Assembly: GCA_030674155.1 (NCBI GenBank)
Contig: CM060342.1
Coordinates: 4,542,161-4,606,160, forward strand
From: Stramonita haemastoma
Taxonomy: Eukaryota; Mollusca; Gastropoda; Neogastropoda; Muricidae
Direction of reading: 5' to 3'
DNA: 64,000 bases
The first letter of the stretch is position 1; every line of letters begins with the position of its first letter. Under the pieces are notes generated by a model. That model worked only from the letters and a program-made list of their open reading frames with translations, searched no databases and had not been told where the DNA came from. Below are positions 1-11,392 of the stretch, piece by piece. The position numbers were made by a program, and so were the translations under genes.

Positions 1-162
1 AGGTCTTTTTGCAGGCTAGAAAAACGTTCAGAAAAGTGTTTAGGAAATCTGTAATGTTCGTGTTATAGAACTGAAAAATGTTCTTTAATAAGGTTAAATT
101 ATCGTTAAATGTGTTAATGTACTTTCAAATGTGTCTTTTGTGCTGTTATGATACATAAAAAT
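1..162. repeat. Satellite S, partial monomer
   Basis: This is T/G-rich, C-poor satellite sequence with the landmarks GCTAGAAAAACGTTCAG and TGCTGTTATGATACA that recur through the window. It is interrupted at 162 by a LINE insertion. The last 15 bases (148-162, ATGATACATAAAAAT) are the left target-site duplication of that insertion. The sequence resumes at 1569. Confidence 0.85.
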
Positions 163-164
163 CT

Positions 165-827
165 GAAAAGTGCCGCGAATAGAACAAGGGACTGTACATC
201 ACCTTCGTTGATTTAACCAAGGCATTTGACACTGTGAGCAGGAAGGGCCTGTGGCAGATCATGGAGCGTCTTGGCTGTCCCCCAAAGTTTCTCAACATAG
301 TGATCCAGCTACATGAAGACCAGCGTGGCCAGGTCAGAAACAGCAACGACCTCTCAGAGGCTTTCCCAATCACAAACGGGGTGAAGCAGGGCTGCGTTCT
401 TGCACCAACCCTCTTCACTATCTTCTTCAGCATGATGCTTCAGCGGGCCACAGAAGATCTTGATGACGAAGACGGAGTTTTCATACGCTACCGCACAGAT
501 GGCAGCCTATTCAACCTGCGGCGTCTTCAGGCCCACACCAAAACCCTGGAGCAACAAATTCGAGAGCTACTTTTTGCTGATGATGCTGCCCTTGTAGCCC
601 ACACAGAAACCGCCCTGCAGCATGTAACATCCTGTTTTGCAGAGGCAGCCCAGCTCTTCGGACTCGAAGTCAGCCTGAAGAAGACAGAGGTTCTCTACCA
701 GCCCGCACCTCAGGTAGCGTACCACCAACCTCACATTACAATTGGTGAGACAGAACTGGACAGTCCAGCAGTTTACCTACCTGGGATGCACAATCTCCTC
801 GTGACGCAAAGATTGATAAAGATGTAG
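165..827 (+). pseudogene. LINE reverse transcriptase, palm and fingers fragment
   Basis: The frame starts upstream of the first possible start codon, so this is an internal fragment with no true N-terminus. It shows RT motif A (FVDLTKAFDTV, from about 204), the GVKQGC..APTLF motif B (about 379-411) and the catalytic FADD box (573-584). All three catalytic aspartates are present. There is an in-frame TAG at 180-182, in a context (REQNKG expected) that looks like a CAG-to-TAG change. The frame is lost at about 800-827, after which the protein continues in other frames. It would copy element RNA at a nicked target. It is certainly non-functional here because it is truncated and has a stop and frameshifts. 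Confidence 0.88.
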
Positions 828-1546
828 CAACAGACTGGCAAAGGCAAACAGTGCTTTTGGCAGACTCTACCACCGTGTCTGGAAAAATAAACACCTGAAG
901 AAAGACACCAAGATCAGTGTCTACAGAACCGTGGTACTGACCACCCTCCTGTACGGCTCTGAGTCATGGGTCACATACAGACACCACCTGCGAATTCTGG
1001 AACGCTTCCACCAACGTTTGCTTCGTTTGCTTTCTCCGCTCCATCCTCAACATCCACTGGAGCGACTTCACCACGAATGCTGAGGTGCTGGAGCAAGCAG
1101 GGATCACCAGCATTGAGGCCATGTTGCTGAAAACGCAGCTACGCTGGGCAGGGCATGTCTCTAGAATTGAGGACCATCACCTACCGAAGATGGTTCTCTA
1201 CGGTGAACTTTCCACCGGACACCGTTACAGAGGCGCACCAAAGAAGAGATTTAAAGACTCTCTGAAGAAATCTCTGTCAGCCTGCCTCATAGACCATAAC
1301 CAGTGGTCAGTCCTTGCTGCTGACCGGCAGGCCTGGCGACACACTGTGCATCAGTCGGTCTCCTCCTTTGAGGACAATCGCAGAGCGGCCCTTGAGGAGA
1401 GGCGAATGAGGAGGAAGAACCGCGTCCCCTCTACATTAACCCCAGAATCGACTTTCCCCTGCAGCCGCTGCGGCCGGGTTTGTTTGTCATGCATTGGACT
1501 GAACAGCCACCAGCGAGCCTGCACCAGACGTGGACAGTGCCCTTAA
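828..1546 (+). pseudogene. LINE RT C-terminal region with terminal Cys/His finger
   Basis: This continues the preceding RT through at least two frame changes. TLLYGSESWV (about 940-970) and LRWAGHV (about 1141-1161) are the conserved post-palm motifs of many animal LINEs. The last frame (1085-1546) ends in a Cys-x2-Cys-x12-His-x3-Cys finger (CSRCGRVC and LNSHQRAC, about 1462-1530) and a TAA at 1544-1546. The finger probably binds element RNA or target DNA. Single-base gaps near 1030 and 830 separate the frames. No function is expected from this copy. Confidence 0.85.
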
Positions 1547-1547
1547 T

Positions 1548-1561
1548 CTTCGTTTGCGAAG
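1548..1561 (+). other. 3'-terminal stem-loop of the LINE
   Basis: CTTCG-TTTG-CGAAG forms a perfect 5-bp stem with a 4-base loop, two bases after the LINE stop codon and eight bases before the insertion boundary. Because this LINE has no A-tail, the hairpin is the likely 3' recognition feature used by its own RT. That role is an inference from position. Confidence 0.6.
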
Positions 1562-1583
1562 CCAAGCCATGATACATAAAAAT

Positions 1584-3292
1584 GTGGTGTGGGTTTTGGT
1601 TTTAGTACAGCAAAATGACTTTTGTGGTCATAATACAGAAAATGTTTTGTGTTCCTGCAGTACAGTAAAAATGCGTTTTTAGTTTTGAGAGTAGAATGTT
1701 TTGTATAGTGTTATCATAGTGATGTGTTACAAAACAGTGAAATGTGTGGTTTTTGCAAATATGATTTTAAAGAAAAATATAGGTTATCATTTGAAATGAT
1801 GAACCTTTAAAATTATAGTAGTCTTACGTAAAAATGTGTTTCGTAGTGACAGAGTGACATGTTTTTGAGAGTTTTGAGAGTAGAATGTTTTTGTAGTGTT
1901 ATCATAATTATATCTTACAAAACAGTGAAATGTGTGTTTTTTTCCAATAATGATTTTTTTTTTTTTAATGTAGGTTCTTATCACACGGAATGATGAAATT
2001 GTGAAATTATAGTAGTCATACGGTAAAAATGTGTTTCTTAGTGACATAGTGACATGTGAGGGTTTTTTTTCCGTTATAAGCTAGAAAACGTTCAGAAAAG
2101 TGTTTAGGAAAATTGTGTTTTTTGTGTTATAGAACAGAAAACTGTTCTTTTTCAAAGTTAAAGTACCGTTAAATGTTTTAAATATACTTTAAAATGTGTC
2201 TTTTGCGCTGTCAAATGTCAAATGCGACAGTCAAATGTGATGTTGTTTTTGGTCATAGAACATCAAAATGAGTCTTTTGTGGTCATATTACGGAAATTCT
2301 TTTGTTTTGCTGCGGTACAGTGAAATGTGTTTTTTCGTGGCACAGTAGAATGTTGTTGTTTTTTGTAGTGTTATTATAGTTGTGTTGCAAAACAGTGAAA
2401 TGTGTGTTTTTTGCTATTATGATTTTTTTTAAATGTAGGTTATCATTTGAAATAATGAAATTGTGAAATTATAGTAGTCTTTAAGTGAAAATGTGTTTCG
2501 TAGTGTTATACAGTAGTGAAATGTGTGTTCTGTGGTGTTATATCTCTGGTAAATTTTGAGGTCTTTTTGCGTTATAGGCTAGAAAAACGTTCAGAAGCGT
2601 GTTTAGGAAATCTGTGTTTTTCGTGTTATAGAACAGGAAAATATTCTCTAATGTGGTTCTTATCACACGGAATGATGAAATTGTGAAATTATAAATATGA
2701 TAAATATGTTAAATGTACTTTCAAGTGTGTCTTTTGTGCTGTTATGATACAGTAAAATGAGGTGTTTTTTGGTCATAGTACAGCAAAATGTGTCTTTTAT
2801 GGTCGTAAAACAGAAAATGTTTTGTGTCGCTGCAGTACTGTAAAATGCGTTTTTTAGTTTTGAGAGTACAATATTTTTTGTAGTGTTATCATAGTTATGT
2901 GTTACAAAACAGTGAAATGTATGTTTTTTGTAATTATGATTTTTTTTAATGTAGCTTCTTCACACGGATTGATAAAATTGTAAAATTATAGTAGTATTAC
3001 GGTAAAAATGTGTTTCGTAGTGTTAGACAACAGTGAAATGTCTGTTTTGTGCTGTTATATTTCAAGTAAAATGTGAGGGTGTTTTGCGTTTTAGGCTAGA
3101 AAAACGTTCAGAAAAGTGTTTAGAAAAACTGTGTTTTTTGTGTTGTATTTTCTGAAATTGTGAAATTATAATAGAATTACGGTAAAAATGTCTTTCTTAC
3201 TGTTATACAACAGTGAAATGTCTGCTTTGTGCTGTTATATTTCAAGTAAAACGTGAGCAGAAAACTGTTCTTTTGTAAAGTTAAGGTACCGC
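1584..3292. repeat. Satellite S, monomers of about 500 bp
   Basis: The stretch has no gene. GCTAGAAAA(A)CGTTCAG recurs near 2070, 2578 and 3097, giving a period of about 505-520 bp. Inside each monomer, shorter units with the core ACAGT(A/G)AAATG recur every 30-36 bp. Parts of this tract (about 2130-3000) reappear in distorted form at about 45,190-45,950. Confidence 0.85.
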
Positions 3293-3822
<530 letters not shown>

Positions 3823-4040
3823 TTTTTTTATACTGGTGCCGAGCAAAACGTTTGTACAGTCAACCGTTGGTTTTTAGTTTTAACTGCATAGCAAAAATCT
3901 GTTTTTTGGGGGTTTAGTCTTTTTTTTTATGCTGTTATGATAGAGTAAAATGTGAGGTGTGATTGGCTTTAGTTCCATTAAATTTGCGTGTTTTGGTGTT
4001 ATAGTAGAGACAATGAGTTTTGTGATTTTACAGGTTCGTG
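3823..4040. repeat. Satellite S fragment
   Basis: This short satellite segment includes GTACAGTCAACCGTTGG, also seen at about 17,105, 23,309, 30,026, 51,209 and 57,995. It ends at GGTTCGTG (4033-4040), where a LINE fragment is inserted. It continues at 4938 with AAATGTTTTTTG. Confidence 0.8.
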
Positions 4041-4925
4041 TTCAACCTCTTCCTGGAAAACATCATGAGAGAACGACTTCCATTCTACCATCTCTTTAGG
4101 AGGAAGAATGATAAACAACCTACGCTTTGCCGACGACATCGATCTGATGGGCGGCAGCAACACCGAGCTACAGGATCTCACAAACAGACTAACAGACAGA
4201 GCAAGAGCATACGGCATGGAAGTGAGCACTGAAAAGAGCAAAGTCCTGGTCAACAGCACAAATAACATCCACGCTCAAATCTTCATGAATGGAGAACAAT
4301 TAGAAGAAGTGGACACCTTCACCTTGGTGCCACTCTCACCAAAGATGGCCGCTCTGCAACAGAGATCAAGACCAGACTAGCCATGGCAACATCGGCAATG
4401 GCAAAACTCAGCAAGATCTGGAAGAGCAAAGACATCAGTTTGCACACCAAGATGAAAATCTTCAAGTCCCTAATTATATCCATACTGCTCTATGGCTGTG
4501 AAAGTTGGACTCTGACAGCTCTTTCAAGAGAATTCAAGCATTCGAAACAAAATGCTTCAGACGTCTCCTTGGGATCTTGTGGAGGGATCACAAGACCAAC
4601 GACTTTGTGCGGGGCCAAGTTACACAGCTGGCAGGCCCCCAGGAACCCATCCTGTCAATACTAAAAAGGAGGAAGCTGTCTTGGTTTGGGCACGTCACCC
4701 GACACAATACGGTGCCCAAGACGGTTCTGCAGGGAACCTTGGAAGGGGAAAGACGCAGAGGAAGGCAACCCAAGAACTGGATGAACAACATCAAGGAGTG
4801 GACCGGGATGGACAGCGCAACGCTGATCCGCAGGGCAGAGGACCGGCCTGGATGGAGGAGAACAACGTCATCAACATCCTCATGTCTCCGCTACGACCAT
4901 TCGGTCAGGAGAATGAGGTGGGGTG
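4041..4925 (+). pseudogene. RTE-like reverse transcriptase, 3' half
   Basis: The reading passes through about three frames. It shows NNLRFADDIDLM with the catalytic FADD at 4126-4137, ILLYGCESWTLTA near 4470-4520, FETKCFRRLLGI near 4537-4575, and the KLSWFGHVTRH stretch near 4675-4705. It ends in the family-typical MSPLRPFG (about 4881-4905). These are the palm-end, thumb and connection motifs of RTE-clade LINEs. Compared with the 10-kb copy, the FADD-proximal segment carries an altered stretch around 4080-4110. Frameshifts near 4330 and 4540 disable it. Confidence 0.85.
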
Positions 4926-4937
4926 AGGGTGAGAGTG
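4041..4937 (+). mobile_element. 5'-truncated RTE-like LINE fragment
   Basis: This is a 0.9-kb insertion in satellite S. It starts within the RT (FNLFLENIM, the region just after motif B) and runs to the family's 3' end, which is rich in GTGA/GAGTG. It is the same family as the full-length copy at 10,185-13,445. The flanking satellite reads continuously if the insert is removed; compare the uninterrupted copy near 42,101-42,125. Only GTG is shared at the ends, so a target duplication cannot be told apart from the GTGA tail. Confidence 0.88.
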
Positions 4938-5313
4938 AAATGTTTTTTGTTGTGGATTTAGGTGTTAATTTTGTGATGTTTTAGTAGCGTAAAATGTATT
5001 ATAATACAGTCAAATGTCTCTTTTAAGCTGTTAAGATATGTATTGTGTTTTGTGTATTTTCGGTTACAGTAGAACACGATGTGTATTTTCAGAAGGTGAA
5101 AATGTATGCAAAACATTTTGCAAAACATTCTGCTGTGAACTTTGGTTAGCACAGTAAAATGTTATTATACTACAGTGTAGAAATGTGTTTTACAGTGTTA
5201 TACAACAGTGAAATGTCTGTTTTGTGCCATTATGTTACAGTGCAATATCCAGATTTTTTTGCTCTAGTTTAGATTTTTGTATTACAGAAAAGGAAAATGG
5301 GCATGTAAGGTTA
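4938..5313. repeat. Satellite S fragment
   Basis: This continues the satellite after the LINE. It contains repeated ACAGTAAAATG and ACAGTGAAATGTCTG cores and no gene. AAGGTTA at 5307-5313 is the left copy of a 7-bp duplication flanking the composite SINE insertion. Confidence 0.8.
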
Positions 5314-5610
5314 GTAGTAGTCGGCACCCATCAGTCTCGGAAGACTATGGAGTTGCGCTCAAGTCTTTAGAGCGCAAAGCCTGAGTAGGAAAGTATGGAG
5401 GGCAAGCTGTTACCCATGGAGCAGACCCCCCCTCTCTACGCCACTGGAAGGATCCATTGGAAAGGGCAATGACCGATAAAGTACCGTCGCAGGAGCCACC
5501 AGAACGTTGCCATATAGCCTACAGCCCCGAGCCGCCCTGGGACTCCAACCCCCGATTTTTCCTCAGGGATGGTGTCTAAACACGACACCTCTGTCCATGC
5601 TGGTTTTTTT
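5314..5610 (-). mobile_element. SINE-like dispersed repeat (first part of composite insert)
   Basis: The composition is GC-richer than the surrounding satellite. On the - strand a tRNA-like B-box is suggested (GGTTGGAGTCC, plus-strand GGACTCCAACC at about 5551), with an A-box-like stretch ATGGACAGAGGTG upstream in the same orientation (about 5590-5602). The plus-strand phrase CAGTCTCGGAAGACTATGG (5330-5350) resembles a dispersed repeat that I remember from marine invertebrates, but I cannot name the family. There is no open frame of note. The boundary with the next SINE near 5610 is approximate. Confidence 0.55.
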
Positions 5611-5876
5611 TATATAATAAATTTGTCATCCGTTCCTACCGGCACACAATGGACTGCTATTCCCAAAGGCGGAACGGGATTTTAACGTGTGCGCAAGATG
5701 TTCTGCATGCGTTCGCACACGGAGCCTCGGTTTATAGTCTCATCCGAATGACTTTGACATTCAGTTCGATTTTTTCATCAAACTAGGAAGAAAGGGCGAG
5801 GCTGGGTACTAGCCCAGAAACTCACGGTTTACATATTGGCAGGCGAACGTTTTAACCATCCTGCCACCGTCCTTCC
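5611..5876 (-). mobile_element. tRNA-derived SINE with conserved central module
   Basis: Read on the - strand, the 5' head (about 5876 back to 5780) has an A-box-like GGTGGCAGGATGGTTAA and a B-box-like GGGCTAGTACCC, the degenerate version of GGGTTCGTACCC. The central module follows (CATTCGGATGAGAC, then ATAAACCGAGG). The same module occurs in the SINE at 44,761-45,185. SINEs of this type are transcribed by RNA polymerase III and mobilised by LINE machinery. I believe the module is widespread in molluscs (possibly RUDI-like), from memory only. Confidence 0.7.
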
Positions 5877-5969
5877 GTAAACCGCGAGTTTCTGGGTTCG
5901 TACCCAGCCTCGCCCTTTCTTCCTAGTTTGACGAAAAAATCGAACTGAATGTCAAAGTCATTCGGATGA
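5740..5969. repeat. Inverted repeat, 92-bp arms, 46-bp loop
   Basis: Arms 5740-5831 and 5878-5969 are reverse complements with about four mismatches in 92 positions. The loop is 5832-5877. A transcript of either strand would fold into a long hairpin. Confidence 0.92.
5877..5969 (+). mobile_element. Second SINE head, opposite orientation
   Basis: About 93 bp repeat the head of the preceding SINE in the opposite orientation. This copy keeps the better B-box (GGGTTCGTACCC at about 5897-5908). It stops at CATTCGGATGA, exactly before the right AAGGTTA duplication (5970-5976). It may be an inverted, truncated second SINE or a fold-back product. Confidence 0.75.
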
Positions 5970-8900
5970 AAGGTTATAGTATCGATAAATATGTTAAAAG
6001 TACTTTCAAGTGTGTCTTTGTGCTGTTATGATACATTAAAATGTGTTTTGGTTTTTGGTCATAGTAGAGCAAAATGTGTCTTTTGTGGTCATAAACCAGA
6101 AAATGTTTTGTGTTGCTGTAGTACAGTAAAACGCGTTTTTTTAGTTTTGAGAGTAGAATATTTTTTGTAGTATTAACATAGTTGTGTGTTGAAAAAACAC
6201 TGAAATGAGTTGTTTGTTTTTTTGCTATGATGAATTTTTTTAATGTATGTTTTCTTTTGAAATGATGAAATTTTGAAATTATAATAGTTTTCAAGTAAAA
6301 ATGTGTTTCGTAGTGTTATACATTAGTGAAATGTCGGTTTGTTGTGTTATATTTATGGTGAAATGTGAGGTTTTCTGCGTTATAGTCTAGAAAAAGTCCA
6401 GAAAAGCGTTTAGGAAATCTGGTTTTTTTGTGTTATAGAACAGAAAAATGTTTTTGATAAGGTTAAAGTACCGTTACATGTGTTAAGTGTACTTTGAAAT
6501 GTGTCTTTTGTGCTGTTATGATACAGTAAAATGTGGTGTGGTTTTTGGTCATAGTACAGCAAAATGTGTCTTTTGTGGTCATAAACTAGAAATTTTTGTG
6601 TTGCTGCAGTACGTTAAAATGCGTTTTTCAGTTTTGAGAGTAAAATGTTTTTTGTAGCGTTTTCATAGTTATGTGTTACAAAACAGTGAAATGTGTGTTT
6701 TTGGCAATTATGATTTGTTTTTTTAAGTGTAAGTTATCGTTAGAATTGATGAACCTTTGAAATTATAGTAGTCTTCAGAAAAAAATGTGTTTCGTAGTGT
6801 TATACAAGAATGAAATGTCTGTTTTGTTCAGTTATATTTATAGTGAAATGTGAAGGGGTTGTTGTTTTTTTGCGATATAGGCTAGAAACACGTTCAGATA
6901 AGTGTTTAGGAAAACTTTTTTGTGTGTGTTATAGAACAGTAAAATGTTCTTTTATACGGTTAAAGTATCGTGAAATTTGTTAAATGTACTTTCAAATGTG
7001 TCTTTTGTGCTGTTAGGATACAGTAAAGTGTGGTGTGGTTTTGGGTTTTGGAAAAAGTATTCTTTTATACGGGTAAGTACCGTTAAATGTGTTAAATGGA
7101 CAGTGAAATGTCAGTAAAATGTAAGGGGTGTCTTGGCTATAGTTTAGAAAAATTCGCGTGTTTTGGTGTTATAGTAGAGACAATGAGTTTTGTGATGTTA
7201 CAGGTTCGTGAAATGTTTTTTGCTGTTTTCTTAGTACAGCAAAATGTGTCTTTTGTGGTCATAATACAGAAAATATGTTGTGTTGCTGCAGTACAGTAAA
7301 ATGCGTTTTTAGTTTTGAGAGTACAATATTTTTTTTAGTGTTATTATAGTTATGTGTTACAAAACAGTGAAGTATGTGTGTTTTTTTTTTAATGATTTTC
7401 TTTTTAAATGTAGGTTATCATTTGAAATGATGAACGTTTGAAATTATAGTAGTCTTCAGGTTAAAATGTGTTTTGTAGCGTTATACATCAGTGAAATGTC
7501 TGTTTTGTGCTGTTATATTTATAGTTAAATTTGAGGTATTTTTACGTTGTAGGCTAAAAAAACGTTCAGAAAAGTGTTTAGGAAAAGTGTTTCTTGTGTC
7601 ATAGAATAGAAAAAGTATTCTTTTATACGGGTAAGTACCGTTAAATGTGTTAAATGGACAGTGAAATGTCAGTAAAATGTAAGGGGTGTCTTGGCTATAG
7701 TTTAGAAAAATTCGCGTGTTTTGGTGTTATAGTAGAGACAATGAGTTTTGTGATGTTACAGGTTCGTGAAATGTTTTTTGCTGTTTTCTTAGTACAGCAA
7801 AATGTGTCTTTTGTGGTCATAATACAGAAATATGTTGTGTTGCTGCAGTACAGTAAAATGCGTTTTTAGTTTTGAGAGTACAATATTTTTTGTTGTGTTA
7901 TTATAGTTATGTGTTACAAAACAGTGAAATATGTGTGTTTTTTTAATGATTTTCTTTTTAAATGTAGGTTATCATTTGAAATAAACCTTTGAAATTATAG
8001 TAGTCTTCAGGTTAAAATGTGTTTTGTAGCGTTATACATCAGTGAAATGTCTGTTTTGTGCTGTTATATTTATAGTTAAATTTGAGGTATTTTTACGTTG
8101 TAGGCTAGAAAAACGTTCAGAAAAGTGTTTAGGAAAAGTGTTTCTTGTGTCATAGAATAGAAAAAGTATTCTTTTATACGGGTAAGTACCGTTAAATGTG
8201 TTAAATGGACAGTGAAATGTCAGTAAAATGTAAGGGGTGTCTTGGCTATAGTTTAGAAAAATTTGCGTGTTTTGGTGTTATAGTAGAGACAATGAGTTTT
8301 GTGATGTTACAGGTTCGTGAAATGTTTTTTGCTGTTTTCTTTTTGGGGTTAATTTTGTGATGTTTTAGTAGCAGAAAATGTGTTATAATACAGTCAAATG
8401 TCTTTTCTGAGATGTTCAGATATGTATTAGGTCTTGTGTATTTTCGGTTATAGTAGAAGAAAATGTGTATTTTGATTTTTTTTTTTTAAATATAGGTTAC
8501 CATTTGAAATTATGAAATTGTAAAATTATAGTAGTCTTAAAGTAAACATGTGTTTCGTAGTGTTATACACTATGAAATGTCTGTTTTGTGCTGTTGTATA
8601 TATAGTGAAATGTGAGGGGATTTTGCGTTATAGTCGAGAAAAACGTTCAGAAAAGAGATAGGAAAACTGTTTTTTTTGTTATAGAACAAAAAGATGTTCT
8701 TTTATAAGGTTAAAGTCCCGGTAAATGTGTTAAATGTACTTTGAAATGTGTCTTTTGTGCTGTTATGATACAGTAAAATGTGGTGTGCTTTTTGGTCATA
8801 GTACAGGAAAATGTGTTTTCTGTTCCTGCAGTACAGTTAAATGTTTTTTCAGTTTTGAGAGTAGAATGGTTTTTGTTGTGTTATCATAGATATCTCTTAC

Positions 8901-10184
8901 AAAACTGAAATGTGGGTGGTTGGTTTTTTTGGCAATTATGATTTTTTTAAAAATATGTTATCACACGAAATGATGAAATTGTGAAATTATAGTAGTCTTA
9001 CGGTAAAAATGTCTTTCGTAGTGATATACAACAGTGAAATGTCTGTTTTGTGCTGTTATAGTTCTAGTGATATGTGAGGGGGGTTTGCGTTATATGCTAG
9101 AAAAACGTTCAGAAAAAGGATTAGGAAAACTGTTATTTTGTGTGTGAAATTGTGAAATTATAGTAGTCAAAGTAAAAATGTGTTTCGTAGTGTTATACGT
9201 AAGTGAAATGTCTGTTTTGTGCTGTTATATTTATGCTGAATTGTAAGGTCTTTTTGCGTTATAGGCTAGAAAAACGTTCGGAAAAGTGTTTAGGAAATCT
9301 GTGTTTTTTCGTGTTATAGAACTGAAAAATGTTCTTTAATAACGTTTAAAAGTTATACTTTCAAATGCGTCTTTTGTGTTGTTATGATACATTAAAATGT
9401 GGTGTGGTTTTTGGTCAAAGTACATCAAAATGAGTCTTTTGTGATCATAATACAAAATGTTTTGTGTTGCTGTAGTACAGTAAAATGCGTTTTTTCGTGT
9501 AACAGTAGAATGTTTTTTTGTGGTGTTATTATAGTTACCAAACGGTGTTATGTGTTTTTTTTTTACTGGTATGATTTTTTTTTAATGTAGGTTATCATTT
9601 CAAATAATGAAATTGTGAAATTATAATAGTTTCAAAGTAAAAATGTGTTTCGTAGTGTTATACACTAGTAAAATGTCGGTTTTGTGCTGTTATATTTATG
9701 GTGAATTCTGACGTTCTTTTGAGTTATAGTGTAGAAAAACGTTGAGAAAAGTGTTTAGGAAATCTTTGTTTTTCGTATTATAGACCAGAAAAATATTTTT
9801 GATTAGGTTAAAGTACCGATAAATGTGTTAAATGCACTTTGAAATGTGTCTTTTGTGCTGTTATGATACAGTAAAATGTGGTGTTGTTTTTGATCATAAG
9901 TACAGGAAAATGTGTCTTTTGTTGTCATAAACCAGAAAATGTTTTGTGTTGCTGCAGTACAGTAAAATGCGTTTATTAGTTTTGAGAGTAGAATGGTTTT
10001 TGTAGTGTTATCATAGTTATGTTTTACAAAACAATTAAAAGTGTGTTTGTTTGTTTTTACAATTATGATTTAAAAATAAAAAATATGTTTGAAATGATGA
10101 ACCTTTGAAATCATCAGGTAAAAATGTGTTTTGTAGTGTTCTACAACAGTGAAAAGCGTGTTTTGTGCTGTTATATCTATAGTG
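5970..10184. repeat. Satellite S array, about 4.2 kb
   Basis: There is no gene. GCTAGAAA..CGTTCAG landmarks occur near 6388, 6885, 7553, 8105, 8634, 9099, 9264 and 9732, mostly 460-660 bp apart, with one short spacing. Small open frames are repeats of each other and start with or inside satellite units. The array is interrupted at 10,184 by a full-length LINE. ATATCTATAGTG at 10,173-10,184 is its left target duplication. Confidence 0.87.
7051..8340. repeat. Local tandem triplication, about 555 bp
   Basis: The segment starting GAAAAAGTATTCTTTTATAC begins at 7051, 7609 and 8160 (spacings 558 and 551). It includes a shared stretch ending in GGTTCGTGAAATGTTTTTTG. The copies are nearly identical, so this is a recent local amplification inside the satellite. 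Matching 60-70-codon open frames at 7096 and 7654 are by-products. Confidence 0.88.
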
Positions 10185-10598
10185 TATGGGGGGTGTATGG
10201 GGTGCTTAAGGAGAGGTGGTACCTTTGTAAACCTGGCAGTAGCATCCTTCGGGATGGACGGGAGCACTGGTCCTCACTTGGCACTCAACTCTCACTTCTG
10301 CGTCCGGGTCTTTAACCCACCCACACCCCGGTAACCGCTTCTACTGGCGGGCGAAACGTTGTTAGGGGCTGGTGCATTCTTACCCACCAGTAGGAGTCTT
10401 GGAGAGGAGATGGGCGCCACCAAGCTTCCTCAAGCCCACTGCAAGGACATGATGAGTAAAACAAAACAGACAGACATGCCGGATCGGTCGAGGCCCGGAT
10501 CAACAACGACCGCGCTACCCACTGCAAGCCTCCAGGGTGGGAGTGACAAGTGTGCTACTGGGGCAGAACCAACTCTAAAGCTTCCAGATAAAGGGGCA
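10185..10598 (+). other. 5' leader of the RTE-like element
   Basis: This is a GC-richer 0.4-kb leader ahead of the endonuclease. Weak open frames run through it (for example 10,359-10,655, which enters the endonuclease). It contains Ser/Thr/Pro-rich codons but no recognisable domain. It may hold an internal promoter, as LINE 5' regions often do; none is identifiable by eye. Confidence 0.5.
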
Positions 10599-11392
10599 AC
10601 CATTGGTACATGGAATGTAAGAACTCTGTACCAAACAGGAATTACAGAGGTATAAATGGGACATAATAGGGCTTGCGGAAGTCAGATGGATTGGCTTTGG
10701 AGAAACAACCACGCAAGACGGCCAAAAAATACGATACAGCGGAGAAGAGAAACTACATCAACATGGAGTAGGCTTTATTGTCAGGAAAGAGAGAATAAAG
10801 CTGCACACCAGTATCCAGCAGACTCATCTCAATCAGAGTTTCTGCAAAACCCCAGAATCTCACCATCATCCAAATGTATGCTCCAACATCTGACTACGAT
10901 GACGATCAGATAGAAGAATTTTATGAAGAACTTGAAAACGTCATCTCCAAAACGCCCAAAAAAGACATCCTTATTGTGGAGGGCGACTGGAATGCTAAGG
11001 TGGGACCTGATGCCTATGACACCTGGGCAGGAACCACAGGACGATTTGGACTGGGAGAAACAAATGACAGAGGACAGTGGCTGCTGGAATTCGCAAAGAA
11101 GCACAAACTGACTTTGGCTAACACACTCCACCCTCACAAGCCATCTAGAACATCAACCTGGCACTCATCAAATGGTCTGATTCATAATCAAATTGATTAC
11201 ATTCTGTCACCCCAAAGATTCAAATCCAGCATAAACAAGGCAAACACAAGAACATTCCCAGGAGCTGACATTGGCAGTGACCACGACCTTGTACTTACCA
11301 CCATCAGGCTGAAACTGAAAGCAAAACAACAGCCAAAACACCCACGCATAAGATTCGACCTGGAAAAACTCAAAGACCCCAACAGTGGTTGA
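10599..11392 (+). pseudogene. RTE-like APE-type endonuclease domain
   Basis: This domain nicks target DNA before target-primed reverse transcription. Visible motifs in order: IGTWNVRTL (about 10,601-10,627), a stop at about 10,653, EVRW in another frame (about 10,677), then in frame 10,874-11,392 MYAPTSDYDDDQIEEFY, GDWNAKVG (about 10,982-11,005), NQIDYIL (about 11,188) and GSDHDLV (about 11,273). The catalytic Asp/Asn/His residues of the exonuclease III fold are therefore all present in pieces. Two frame changes (near 10,650 and 10,830) and a TGA at 11,390-11,392 break the frame. Confidence 0.88.

Larger units (their letters stand above)
163..1568 (+). mobile_element. 5'-truncated non-LTR retrotransposon (LINE), 1.4 kb
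   Basis: The insert carries the second half of a reverse transcriptase, the thumb and connection region, and a C-terminal Cys/His finger. It is bounded by a perfect 15-bp target-site duplication, ATGATACATAAAAAT, at 148-162 and 1569-1583. It starts inside the RT palm, so it is 5' truncated as is usual for target-primed reverse transcription. There is no poly(A) tail; the 3' end is a small hairpin followed by GCCAAGCC. The uninterrupted satellite counterpart is visible at about 44,216-44,229. The clade is not assigned with confidence. It differs from the two RTE-like copies at 4 and 10 kb. Confidence 0.9.

Noticed and set aside
5551..5912. Functional tRNA gene
   Set aside because: A- and B-box-like stretches are present, but no cloverleaf with a 7-bp acceptor stem or anticodon arm can be drawn. 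They fit SINE heads.
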